A stretch of DNA of 64,000 bases, from contig NC_080420.1 in assembly GCF_029873635.1 (NCBI RefSeq), positions 123,760,719 through 123,824,718 of the forward strand, given 5' to 3'. The DNA comes from Malania oleifera (taxonomy: Eukaryota; Streptophyta; Magnoliopsida; Santalales; Ximeniaceae). A model generated the notes under the pieces. That model did no database searches. It had not been told where the DNA came from and was given only the letters and a program-made list of their open reading frames with translations. Each line of letters opens with the position of its first letter. Position 1 is the first letter of the stretch. A program made the translations under genes and the position numbers. Shown in pieces: positions 1-12,954 of this stretch.

Positions 1-40
1 TTGTGAACTTCCTTGCTCTGCTTCAAAATTGATAATTGCG

Positions 41-176
41 TAGCATTTCAGCGAATACAGAAAAAATGAAAGAGGTCTGAAGTGAACCACAACATCTCTT
101 ATGAGATGGATGCATAGCATTTCTGTGAATACAGAACAAATGAAAGAGGTCTGAAGTGAACCACAACATCTCATAT
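41..176. repeat. Tandem duplication, period 74 bp, two units
   Basis: Units at 41-114 and 115-176 share the block 'gaatacagaa.aaatgaaagaggtc' followed by 'tgaagtgaaccacaacatct', with only a few substitutions. The second unit is slightly shorter. No coding content. Confidence 0.8.
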
Positions 177-3100
177 GAACATACACCGTTACATGGATCT
201 CAATGTTGGGCAACTAATAGTGAACATGCATAAAATTTATTTGACCGAATGTTCGCTACATAGGAATATAATGAAATCTAGTGAAACATATATGAATTTA
301 TACCTCGATTTCGTCATATTCTCCATTCAAAATTCCATTTCATTGAGCGAACCAAACATGATGCTAGTGTAAAGAAACATGATATAATTTCTTTCCCTAT
401 GAAAAATAATGCACCATTCATCACTAATTCAAACTCTTAAAATTTTTTTTGCATAGATGATCAATCAAAGATATTTCAGTGTTTGCACACACTCAAATTG
501 AAACTGTTGGGGTCAAATTACAACACTTTGAAAGCTATAGGGTGTTTTAGGACAGCCCAAGTGATGGATCCTGTAAGAAAATGCTGGGCATATATTCCAT
601 AAAAATTGAAATCATAATGGCATTATTTTTTCATGTGTTCAAAACTTGAAATTGCCCACCACCACCACTTTATACATTCCTCCATACAGGTCGAAGTTTG
701 GAACTTGAAATCGCTCCCAAACTTATTATGATTGAGACTATTTTCTCTTTTGTAGTGCTACATGATTTATAGCTTCGGAATATAAGTTTTTGAATTTGAA
801 TTTGTATGAATTTAAATATAACTTAGCTTTATTTTGCATAATATTTATTCAAAGGTCTGATTTTTGGAATTTATTTTTTGGATTCAAATTTACTGGAGAC
901 GTTTGTAAAATAATATAAAATTATATCATGTTTTGTCAAAATTTATACAAATTTAAATTTTGTACATGTTTCCAAACACCACATTAGCTGATGCGGTTGA
1001 GTTATTAGTTACTGGCATTGAGGAATGACACATGATAACGAGAGCCAACGGTCACCATTATTGTTATTATTATTATTGTGGGGTTAGCTGGGGAATGAAT
1101 GACCACATTATAATGTAAGTAGTTGCCTTGCCGGTGAGGACATCTCTTATTGATGGAAACTGATTTGGCTTAGATCATTCTCAATGAGATTGGATTGTAT
1201 TTCATTCTATTCTTATATTACTATTAGGGCAAAAGACACGTACCTTTCTTTTTAAGATTTCAAATTTTCAAATATCTCTGCTGAGGTTTTAAAAATTTTG
1301 AGTTTGTTAAAAAAACACAAATCTCTCTTTCTATTTTACAAAAAAATAAGTTTTTTTAGGAGGTTTTCGCCTTTCTAACAAACCTTAGAGGAGGTTTTTC
1401 GTATTTTTGAAATTCGAGTGAGGTCATTGTAGTTTTGCTAAACCTCAAGGTGGGTGAATGGTTTTTGCACTTATTATTATTTTGTGTTTGGATGATTTCT
1501 TTCAAGACTCAAAATTATTATAACAAAGGTATTTTTGTTTCTCATTATTGTAATAAGATGGTAGCATTCTCATTTTTGAGACATAAAAGGTTAAAAACTT
1601 AGTTTACATTTGGTTTGTGAAATGTTTATTCCCAGGGGTAGATTTGTTTTAGTATATTAGTTACAATTAATTAACTTGATCAGCGAGACCTAGGGGCGGA
1701 GGATGCTGATCCGTAGGTTTAGTGCCGCACCAGTGGATTCGAAGGGCTTGTTGGTGGCTGGAGTTCCTATATAAATAAATAAAAAATTTATATTTCATCT
1801 TATTTCAATGAAAAGCTACTCCGCCAAAGCTAACGAGTCGTCAATTTCTTTTCACCCCAAGGTGCTCAAATCTTTTCTCGCATTCCAAACCTAATATGCT
1901 TTAATATTGCGTTTAGGAACATTAGTTTTCGACTTTAAATTTAAATTTAGGTGAATTTGAATAAATTTGAATACAATTTTATATTATATTTTATTTAAAT
2001 TCAATATAAATTTTTTTTAAAAAATGATCATTCTTGTTTAATTAAAAAATGGGTTTCACTAAAAATGATTTTGCCTCAAACGTGGCCTAACTTTTTCCAA
2101 AGAAAATAATAAAAGAGATAATTATTGTGGAAAAAAAAAGACAAGTGAGTGGATTGCAAAAAGGGTGAGGGTGACCTCCACCACGCATGGGACTTTTCTT
2201 CACCCAACACTAGAAATGACTATGAAGGGCATTAGACACGACATATCTCTGCTGTCTTCATCAACAAAGTAGCCCAGGAAATTTCTTAGCGTCCAACTTT
2301 AGGGTTTAGCTAATTTTTTGAATTAAAAAAAAAATTTATATGCCCACATTGGCCCACATAGTATTCACCTTCTATTTCATATTCTTAGGACTGAGGGAAT
2401 GAAAGTAGTGACCCTAGTAGGACTGAGGGCACGGGGGAGGCCCTTTTGGAGGGTCTGTCTAGTTTCAGGGAGTGACTGACGTCATAGCGGGAAAGAGGAT
2501 AACGAGACAGGACAAAGGCGCTCGTCGATCCGCAAGCATTGCAGGCAGGAAAGGGCTTGGTCTCAGGAGGGGCACAATCACAAAAACTTTAGTACATACA
2601 TTTTAGATTTTTCAATCACTGAAATATTTAGGAGACATTAACCTTTCACCTTTCCCAAACTCATCTCATCGATGAAATTCTATTCTCTGTCCGACCTCCT
2701 ATGAGCCCTAAGCAGGCCAAGCTTCCTTAGCGTTCTGAGCCTACCTATTCAAGAGAACAAAGACTAGCTACAATGGTCTTCATTCTCCTTTCAAGGGAGA
2801 TCCTTTCTAGAGTCATCCGCTAGCCAGAATCTCCACATAAAATGTCCTTATACGACAGTCACGACAAACCACGCCCTTCTCTTTCCCAACTCCTACCCTA
2901 ACACCACAACGCAATATCCCATCTCTAAAATTTAGAGGAAGTTTTTTGTTTATGGAATGAACCCTGATCTCCTCAACAAGAAGCTAGGAGGTGAATCAAG
3001 TCGATGGTCGGGTTTATAACTTGACACCACTAAATTGTTAAATTTTTATTGAAATATCTTCCATTAAGGTAGGACTGTACTTTGAGGAGGAAAAGATTAA

Positions 3101-3289
3101 GATACCGTTTGATAACACTTTAAAAAAAAAGTATTTGTATCATTTATCATTTAAAATAAGTTATTTTTTTTTTTTTAAATGTTGCTTAATGTGTTTTCAA
3201 ACATTTGTGGAAAAATAGCTACTTTTAAAATGAATTTTGAAAAACGAAGGAGCATTTGTCTTTGTTCTCTAAAAACATTTGTTGTTTAT

Positions 3290-3800
3290 GCACGATAACA
3301 TAAATTTATAATGTATGTTATTTTGTATGTACCATAACATATTACTGTTAATGACAAAATAATATGGCAATTATATTAATTAAAATTGTTAATTTAATTA
3401 ATAATAGTGTTGTTAACATAAATTAATGATCTTATGTTATTTCATTATGTCTTATTATTATTACTTTAATAAGAAGATAATAATATTACTTCAATAAGAA
3501 GATAATCATGATGAATTATGTTAATCAAATTGTTGACTAATTAATAATACTAGTAGTAACATAAAGTAATGAACATAATTATTTTGCATATATTATTATG
3601 TCCTATAGTATATTATTGTTGGTTAGATGTTATCAATGATGAACTATATTAATTTGAAAATAGTAACTAAAAATGTTAATTTGATTAAAAATACCATTAC
3701 TAACATAAACTAATTATTGCATATTATTTTATTATGTATTATTATATATTATTGTTAGTGAGAACTTAATAAGAAATGAATTAAATTATTAATCAACACT
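3290..3800. repeat. Degenerate AT-rich tandem repeat, roughly 130-150-bp period
   Basis: Blocks such as 'aacataaattaatga', 'tattattatgtc' and 'gttaatttgattaa' recur about four times with many substitutions and indels. The AT content is extreme. Unit borders cannot be set precisely by eye. Confidence 0.5.
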
Positions 3801-4675
3801 AATCAAATCGTATTTACGACTTTCATCGCTTTTTTAGTCTATTTATTATTAGTATTTTATCAAATTATGCACTTTTTTTTTTTTTCCCTTTTAGTTCAAC
3901 ATTTTTTTCTTATTAGTGGTTCGAAATTATCTTTCTTAGATTTGCTATTCTGACATTAGTGGAAAAAGTAAAAAAATTGAAAGATAGTTGTTCGGGATGC
4001 TACTTTTTTCAATATCATGCATATGATGTGTGCGACTATTCACTGGGTGTCTCACTTCGAAGCAATGGACACACGGATAACATGGAAGAATAGATACGCT
4101 TTATAATTTCTCTTAGGTTCTGTTTGGAACTTGGAAAAATACAAAAAAAAAAAAAAAATCAAAGAATTCACATTTTCATGTCTTGTTGTCAAGAAAAATG
4201 AAAATACATATATATATATATATAATTTGATTTTATACATTATTAATGTTTAGTTGTTCTTAATTTTTAGTCATTGAAATAAAATTTCATTTTTGATAGT
4301 ATTAAATAGAGAAGGAAAATACGGGAGAAAATAAGTTTCTTTTTTTTTTTGTTCCTTTTCCCAATCAAAATTTTAATAGAAATGAACACTTAAAATAAAC
4401 GTTATTAAGAAAATAAATATTTAATTTTTACATTAATTATAAAAGGGCAAACTTTTTGCTTTTAAACTTCTCAAATTATGAGCGGCCAGAAAATCTCTCA
4501 AAAAACAAAAAGGCATTTATTTGCATTTTCAAAAAAAAAAAAAATTTATTAAGTGCCTCGAACATAATGAAAAAAAATGAGAGGTTCTACGTGAAGATAG
4601 GTTGAACAAATGTTGAAACTTGAAAAGATAATTAGGTTTTAAATTTGACTTTTAGTTGAGAAAAAAGTATCTCGA

Positions 4676-4925
4676 AAAAGAAGACTAACCGTACATAAGA
4701 TACGCTTATAGCTTCAATGATTACTCTTAAAAATTCAAAAAAATATTTATTAATTTCTGAATCTAACTCTTGCTTTTACAAATTGAAAATTATCTAAAAA
4801 AGGAGACTAAATGTACACGAGTACACTTATAGCTTCAATAACTACTCTTAAAAATTCAAAAAAAATATATATTTATCAAATTCTTTGAACCTAACTCTTG
4901 CTTTTACAAATTAAAAATTCTCCCA
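4676..4925. repeat. Tandem duplication, period about 122 bp, two units
   Basis: Units begin near 4676 and 4798. Both contain 'agactaa..gtaca', 'cttatagcttcaat', 'actcttaaaaattcaaaaa' and 'ctaactcttgcttttacaaa' in the same order. Divergence is moderate, so the duplication is not recent. No coding potential. Confidence 0.8.
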
Positions 4926-5059
4926 AAAATTACGCTAGAAACATTCTAAGACAGATGTGGGATAGATAGTCCAAAAAATGATATTGATAATTAAATTTAT
5001 TTTTAATAATAATAATAATAATTAAATATTTATTATTAATGTTAGAAGGAAAGACACCC

Positions 5060-6300
5060 ACCTTTCTTGAGATTTGATACAAGAACAAAGATCTTCCATA
5101 AAGTACCAAAAATACTGTAAACCTCCATGAGATTTAAAAAATTTCATAAATTTTCCTTAAGATTTGTTAAAAGAACACAGCTTTACCCTAAAAAATTTTA
5201 TTTTTTTATAAAATAATCAGAGAATGTTTATGTACTTTTGAAAAAAATTAGAAAAAATCTTTAAAATTTTTAAAACCTGAGAGACCCATCATTATCTTTT
5301 TATCAATTTTAAGGGAAGTTGTCGTCTTTTTATTATTATAATAATAATTATTATTATTATTAATAGTAATAGTGGAAAAGCGCAGTGTACCGTACGTCTA
5401 TTTATTTAATATTAAAAAAGCAAGTATAATAAACAAGGGTCTGGAAGGAGTAGGAGCATGGGGGAGGACGTTTTGGTTTTAGTGCCGGTCTGCCACGTGG
5501 CGAGGCGCACGTTAGCATCTTCCGGGGGGGGGGGGGGGGAGTATAACAAGTTAGAACGCATTGGAGCAGAGGGGAGACAAAACGGTTATTAGAGGTCTTC
5601 AAGCCGGAGGCAGAGGTCCTCGGGTTCCGTGTAGGGCGGGGGGAGAGACCTCCGCCCCTCGATTGCCTCACGACTGTTTTTTCTCGTCGGATTGAATTTG
5701 GAGCACCTTAGTCTTACTTCTCATCTTATTCTATTCCTCTTTTCCTAAGTTACATTTTTTCCTTTCCCCTTAATAAAGTCATTGTCGACTTGCGTCCTTT
5801 TTGTTAATTTTAGAAGTACAAACTTAGACGCAACCTTTTTAAAAGACCCCCCAAAAAAAAAGATGAACAAAATTTGGTAAAAACGGTAGGACCTTCTTTA
5901 ATATTTTGATACTTCAATAAACTTTTACCGATGTTTTGAAATTTCTACATACTTTTCCTTACATTTGATTTTTGAGACATTTGTATTATTTGACACTTTT
6001 ATATTTTGATATAAAATATTGATCTTCCTAGTTTTGACAAAAAAAAAAAAAGATATTTCTTGAGGTTTTAAAAATTCATTGACCTTTCTCGAGGTTTTAA
6101 AAATGTCATACACATTTTTTGAGATTTCTCGAAAAGACAAAAGTCTTCCCTTAAAAAGTTTATTTTTTATTTTTTGTAAAATATAAGAGAATGTTTGTAT
6201 CCTTTTGACAAACCTTATAAGAGATTTCTAAAATTTTTGAAATCTCAAGAAAGATAATTAATGTCCTTTTACAAGCCTTATAAGAGGTTAGGGCCTTCTA
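5060..6300. repeat. Two diverged copies of an AT-rich dispersed repeat
   Basis: The segments at about 5060-5310 and 6040-6300 align along their length: 'gagattt', then 'gaaaagacaaaag' or 'taaaagaacacag', then a poly-T block, then 'agagaatgttt', then a closing 'aaatttttgaaatctcaagaaag'-like block. Weaker relatives lie near 1230-1450, 6420-6490 and 7690-8010. No termini or coding capacity are visible. Confidence 0.5.
5524..5539 (+). repeat. Poly-G tract (16 G)
   Basis: An uninterrupted run of 16 G lies inside a short GC-rich island (about 5450-5680) within strongly AT-rich DNA. It could form a G-quadruplex, or its length could be a sequencing or assembly uncertainty. No gene is attached to it. 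Confidence 0.8.
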
Positions 6301-8739
6301 TCTTCTATTATTATTATTATTATTTTTTTATTTTTTTATTTTTTATTTTGTTGTTGTTGTCGTCGTCGTCGTTATTGTTATTATAATTATTATTATTTGC
6401 AATTATAAGTAAAGGTTAGTGTCTTTTTAGTAAACTTCAATTGAGGTTTGTGAAAATTTTGAAATCTTAATAGAGGACAATGTTTTTTGTCTAAAGAAAA
6501 ATGCAAGAAGTCTTGAATTTACTTTTTTTATCAAAACACTCTTAGATTATTTGGTGTTAGTCATGGTAAGCAATAGTGGATTCAAAACCTTGGAGTCAGT
6601 GGGAACTAAGTAATTTGTGTCTGGTGAATGAGACAACTTTTAAAACTTTTTTTTAATAAATAATTAGATTTAAACTTTTTACAATTATTTAATCGTAATC
6701 ATGAACTACGACAAAAAAATTAAGACATAACATTGAAGTACTAATAAAACAAAACTCCTCACCATATTCGTGATACCGAAAAAAAAAAAAAGCACCTTAT
6801 AATTATACTTAACAAGTTTTTATGGTGTACAATTTCTCTATAATAAACTCGATCGTAAATTTTTAAAAAATCCCTCTCAATATAAGTAACTAAACAATCA
6901 TTCATTCAACAATTTAGGGTTTAATAAAAAAAAAAAATGTACATTTTATTTTTATTTTATTTTTATAACATTGCAACTGTAGCCGTCATTGCGTCACTTT
7001 AGATATTGTGATATGACATCAAATTTAAAAGAGTGAAAATTGTCTACCCTTTGGCACACCTTGATAATTCATCGGATAAATTATTATGGAGAAATTGACT
7101 CATGAACTTTAGAAATTGACCTGTGACCTTAGGGCATTATGTTAGTCCCGGCTAGAAGTAGTGGATCCAAAACATTCAAAGTCAGTTGGTTTTCATTGTA
7201 TAGCTTTTGTTAATTGGTGACATAGATAATCATTCCCGTGACATGGCAGCATCTAATTGGCCACCATGCGTTCATTTTAGACCTAACCCCATCTCAGTGG
7301 GCCCCACGTTGAAATTAAGTAACGCCTCCGTTGTTACACCCAAACCACTTGCATGCGTCCGGTCCAGCTAAACCCCACATTTCCCACGATAAAATATTTA
7401 CCAATCATATTTTGCCACCTGTCCGGACTTAAATGAAATTTGTATTTATTTATTTTTGACTCATTTAGACATTGACGTCCATTTTTTTATTTTTGCATAT
7501 CTAAATATTCAATGATAATATAGATGTCATCTTATCTTTTTTGGTCTAGTATTTATTTAAAAGAATTTAAAAATAATAAAAAAATTTATAAAAAATGAAA
7601 ATTTTATAATTACTTAAAAAATAAGATAGAAATAAAAATTATTTCCCAGAACAATTTTAATATTTTGAGTAAAAAATATTAATCTTTTTTAAAATTTGAT
7701 AAAAAATAAACAAAAAATAATAAACCCTTGAAATTTGATCTAAAATATATATATTTTTTTAGATATTAAATAATTTTAAAACTTCTTTTGAGATTTGACA
7801 ACAAGATGTGAGTTTCTATTTTTTAAGGTTTCAAAAATTATAATTATCTCTCTGAAAATATGATGAAAAGAATGTATACCTCTTTATCGTATTTGATAAA
7901 AAGAAAAACTCAAGAAAGAGTATAAGTGTTACAAAATCAAATGTCAAAAGTGGTCTCCGCAAATTTTAAAATTTTAGGGGAGTTATATATTTTTTTTTTA
8001 TAGTAAAAAATTTAAAGAGGGTAAGGGCTCACTTAGCTGTGTATCAAGACTTTAATTAAAAATATAAAAAATAATTACAAAAGGAAAAACTTATTTTTCG
8101 ATATTTTTCAAAAATGATATAAGGTATTGTTTGTGATCATAGATTCCGGGAGTTTAAATTTTGACTTCTATGGATTTAGAAGAAATTGAATGATAATCAA
8201 GACAAATTAAAGTTCAAGATTTGAATCTCATGCTTGCATAACTAAAGGAACATTTAGAAATTCAGTAAATAATGAAAATATATTTTTCAAAATTTTTATA
8301 TAAATTTTGAAAATTAGAAAATAAGGTGACATTTTTCTGTAATTATTTGAAAATACAGAAATAAAAAATAAAATTATTTCTAAAAGAAAATAGCATAATA
8401 ATTTTTATTTTCATTTATCTATTTCATACAAATATTTTAAAAATATAAAATTAACATTTTTTTTGTAATTTTTTGAAAAGTAAAAGTAAAAATAAAATTA
8501 TTTTTTTACTTTTAAACGGACCGAGTGTTTTTGGTACCCAAACCAAAATTCTAAAAAATAAAAAAATAAATCTTTTTCTTGTATTTAAATTTAATAAGTG
8601 TAATCATACTTTCTTTTTTTATGGAATCCAAAAAAATATTTTCAAATTTTTATTTTTATTTTAGAATATATTATATATATTGTTATATAATAATATATAA
8701 TATAAATAATATATATTTTAGAACATATGTCTGTTTAAT

Positions 8740-8743
<4 letters not shown>

Positions 8744-8787
<44 letters not shown>
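8744..8787. repeat. Compound (TA)n(TG)n microsatellite
   Basis: About 16 TA units run directly into TG units. The tract sits immediately upstream of the NYN gene and merges with its likely TATA region, so repeat-length change could alter promoter spacing. Confidence 0.9.
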
Positions 8788-8798
8788 ATATATATTTA
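8787..8798 (+). promoter_or_regulatory. Probable TATA box of the NYN gene
   Basis: A TATATATTTAAG string ends the microsatellite about 205 bp upstream of the start codon at 9002. The intervening 8800-9001 is GC-richer than the flanks, as expected for a 5' UTR. The assignment is positional only; the repetitive TA context makes the exact box ambiguous. Confidence 0.4.
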
Positions 8799-9001
8799 AG
8801 CCTCCAACCCGGCGCACGATAGCTCGACCACCGTCCTTCCACCAGGGACAAAATCGTAATTTCGAAAACCTAACCACAAACCAGAGTCCCAAGCCACACA
8901 AAAGCTAGGCGTCCCCCTTCGAACCTTCTTCACTCTTGTGCGTCGGTTTTGCTGCTTCTTTTTCTGCTTTTTCACCGTTAAGACCAGTGGTGGCGGTGGC
9001 C

Positions 9002-12000
9002 ATGGGCGGTGGAGCGGGGCTGTCGGTGGCGTTGGCGGAGGAACAGTACGTGAGGGCGAAGACGTCGGTGTGGTGGGATATAGAGAACTGCCAGGTGCCG
9101 AGGGGGTGCGAGCCGCACGCGATCGCGCAGAACATAAGCTCCGCGCTGGTTAAGATGAACTACTGTGGGCCCGTCTCCATCTCCGCCTACGGCGACACCA
9201 CCAGGATCCACCACTCCGTACAGCAAGCCCTCTCCAGCACCGGCATCGCCTTGAACCACGTTCCCGCCGGTACGTCTTCTTCATCAAATCAATATATAAT
9301 AGTTTGATTTTGGTTTAATTTTCTATTTTTCAGTAGTATCTTATGTAAAATGTGAAGTAGTTTCAGTTTGGTGTATCTTTCCGTATTTCGGTAATGTATT
9401 AACGTAAAAAGTCCCTAAATCAATGTGTAAAATGGTTCTATTTTGGTTTGTTTTTTGATTTTTTGGAAGTGTTTGTTATATTGCCTCTCAATTGAAGTTT
9501 AAAACGGTTGGATTTTGGCCTGGCTTTTATTTATTTATTTTGCAGTAATTTTTTTACACTTGAAGGCTCTCTAAATTGAAGTGTAAAACGGTTTGGTTTT
9601 GATATGATTTTTATTTAATTTGTCGTTGATATTTGTGCTACTAGTTTAAGAAGTTTGAATCTCACTGGGTGCAATTAACTACCTCGAGAAGTTGGAGTTA
9701 ATTGTGATATGCATTTTGTACTGCCAACTTTTGCATAAGTGCAAATGCCAACTTTTGCATAAATGCGATCTGTATTAGTTGTCTTGAGGACTTTATTATT
9801 ATTATTTAAAATTTTGTTACTTGAGAAGCTGTACTTTGGAAGTCGTTGAATTTTGTGATTTTTTATGGCGGATCATCAAAACTTGTTTTACGTTTTTTGC
9901 GAAAAATCGATCCAACCAAATGAAAAATCACAAAGCACAAGGAATTAATGTGGCTCGGCTTTGTAGCCTACGTCCACGGACAAGACAAGAAAGAATTCTA
10001 TTATTAACAAAGATCATATACAAGAAGCAAATCTCGGATGCTCTCAACCCTCTCCAAACCATTCCCCCTTTTATAGTTGCAAAAAGAGGTGAGAATGGAA
10101 GAGAAGATCCTGTTCCTCCAACGGCATCTATTGTTCCTCCAGTGGCATCTACTGTTCCTTCCGCGGTGGCAGTTGTAGAAATGTGTCCAAATTTCTCAAA
10201 TCCCCACCTTGACAATTTCATAAGCTTCCAGTTCTGATTCTTCTCTAGAGATTCAATAATTTCTTTCATAGCACCAATCCACTGGTCAGAATCTGAACAT
10301 CTAAAAGCCTCCTGATATGTGGTTGGTTCCTGCATATGTATAATCTCTGCAACAAATAATGCAAAAGCAACAAAATCATCGTATGAGGTGGTCATTGAGT
10401 TCTCAGCGTTCTTCCAGTGGCAATACTATACTGTTGATGTTAAATATGCGGATATTCATGTTGTTCATCCTCTTCTTCTTCCCTTTGCATTTGATGGGAT
10501 GAATTTCCATTCTTTTGCACATCTGGAGCTTCTACCTCAAGCTCCACCTGCTCTCTGACACCGTGGTCCTTTATTGTTATTGATTTTTCCTTTTGATGGT
10601 TCAAAATGAAGACTCATTAAAGGTAACATCTCCGCTAATTATAACCTGGAGGCTTCAGATCTGTGCACCACAACTGTGCATCACAACCGATAGCCTTTCC
10701 CTCTAGATGCATAGCATAGGAATATGCATTTCTTTGTCCTTGGCTCAAGTTTACCATCATTCACATGAGCATAAGCAGGACAACCAAATACTCTTAAATT
10801 AGAGCAATCAGCAAGGGAACCATACCATACCTCAAAAGGAGTTTTACATTCAATAGCTGTAGATGGAGACCGGTTTATTAATTAGCAAGATGTGCTCACT
10901 GTGTCAGCCCAAAACTCTCCTCCCAACTCAGCATTGGAAAGCATACAAGGATCTTTCGAGTAATGTTCTGTTCATTCGTCCTGCAACTCCGTTTTGTTAT
11001 GGTGTCTTTGTAACAATGATGTGTCTCACTATTCCTTCATTCTTGCAGAACTCGTTGAACTCACCAGAACAAGATTCTAGGCCGTTATTTGCTCGAAGTT
11101 GCTTTACCTTCTTTGAAGTATGCTTTTCAATCAGCAACTTCCATTGCTTGAAAGTGGCAAAGACTTCGTATTTTGCCTTCAGAAATACATCCATACCATT
11201 CTAGAATAATCATCAATAAAAGTTACAAAATACTTGGCACCTCCTTTTGAGGCAACTCTAGAGGGTCCCAAAGGTGTGTAATGCTTTACTGAAGTTAACT
11301 CGGGTTTGCTTACCAAAGGCACAATGCTCACAGAATTTGAGTTTACCTATCTTTTTTCCACACATCAAATCCCTCTTACTCAACTTAGAAAGTCCCCTTT
11401 CACTTATGTGGACAAGTCTCATATGCCACAACTAGGTAGTGTCAGCATCTGTACTCCCTGAAGCAATTGCAGCAACTCCTGCAATAGTGCTTCCCTGAAG
11501 AATATAAAAGCCGTCAGTCAAATTTCCCTTCATAATTACCATGAATCCCTTGGAGACCTTCAGTATACCATTTTCACCATTGTACTTGCACTTTGTGTTT
11601 ATCAAGAACACCTAGAGAAATAAGATTCTTCCTCATTTCTGGAATGTGATAACATTCCAATGTTCTGGTGATTCCATCGAACATCTTGATTCTTATGGTA
11701 CTTGTGCCAGCAATTGTTAGTGCTGAATCATTTACCAAAAATAATTTACCCTGTGTTTCCTCTAGGTAGTAGACCATTCCTTTCTGGGAGTGATGTGGAA
11801 CGATGCATTCGAATCAAGGATCCATTGGTTGTGTCATTGATTTATGGATACAGATAGGACATCACCAGAACTTTCAAAAATATTTTCTGAAACTTTAGCA
11901 ACGTTTGTTGAATCTAAAGATTTTGCAATCTCTTTTTCTTTGTACTTGATCTTCTCCTAGGATCTCTCCTGAAGTGTCCAATGTCTTCACATTCGTTGCA

Positions 12001-12920
12001 CTTAATTTCTTGGGTCTTGATTTTGATCTAGAATTCCCTTTCTTCTTTGATGATGAATTTCTTTGTTTGGTTCTTCCTTTAGTGAACAGTCCATCGTCAT
12101 GTACTTCTTCTCCTTTTCCAAGAGTTTCTTTTTCAATTCCTTAGAATTTAGAGATGCCACGACATCTTCTAAATTAAGGGATTCAGAATCTCTCCAATAG
12201 AGAATTGTATCAACAAAAGTATCATAAGAGTATGATAATGAACATAAAATTACCATAGCTTGATCTTCATCATCAATAGAAACACCTATATTCTTCAAAT
12301 CCATAATAATTGTATTTGATTCATTTAGATGGTCATTGATGAGCGTACCTTCTTTCATCGTGAGAGTGAATAATCTTTGTTTCAAGTAAAGACGATTTGT
12401 CACAAATTTCCGTGCATCTAATTCTTCTAATTTCTTCCATACATCAGATGTCGCCTTTTCCTCAGCAACTTCTTGTAGTATTTCATCTGTCAAGCTTAGA
12501 AGAATTGCACTATGAGCTTTGTCAAGAAGTTCCTCTGTTTTGTCCTTTTGCATTGTCTCAGGAAACTGTCCTTGAATTGCCTTCCATAATCCTTGTGTAA
12601 TGAGTAATGCCTTCATTTTGACGGTTGGATACCCGACTCTAGACGAAGCTTCAAGGGTTACCTTCCAAAGGCTATAACTATCCTTTCCATCAAACTTCTC
12701 GACATCATATTTTGTTGTTGAAGCCATTCGGGAGCTTGGAAGTGTCCAAAATGGAGTAAACGACCCTGAAAAGGTTGGTAAAAGCCTTGGTCAAAGTAGT
12801 TAAATTGCGGTCAACCCTTGGTCAACACATTCCAGAAGCTCACTTGGCTTGGCTGGGCTTGGCTCAGATCACTGCATCCTTGCCTTGTGGATTACTTGAA
12901 CAAGATTATAAATGCAAGAA

Positions 12921-12954
<34 letters not shown>

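Larger units (their letters stand above)
1..8780. other. AT-rich intergenic region, no gene recognised
   Basis: No open frame longer than about 90 codons has protein-like composition. The stretch is AT-rich with many poly-A/T runs, degenerate tandem repeats (listed separately) and one short GC-rich island near 5450-5680. Parts of 2400-3000 and 7150-7450 have more balanced composition but no coding signal or TE terminus I could recognise. It probably contains decayed transposon remnants. Confidence 0.6.

Noticed and set aside
41-176. Direct repeats considered as a CRISPR array
   Set aside because: Only two long units without uniform spacers, in a plant nuclear genome.
5402-5671. Minus-strand 89-codon open frame
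   Set aside because: Proline/arginine-rich translation of the GC island including the poly-G run; no start context, no family motif.
8936-9001. N-terminal extension of the NYN frame upstream of ATG 9002
   Set aside because: It starts at TTG, not ATG; the conserved family start is the MGGG.. methionine.
8905-9259. Minus-strand frames opposite NYN exon 1
   Set aside because: They mirror the GC-rich coding exon; the + strand has conserved NYN motifs and correct splice sites.
9821-10237. Plus-strand 138-codon frame
   Set aside because: It lies on the antisense strand of the Copia-1 3' LTR and RT end.
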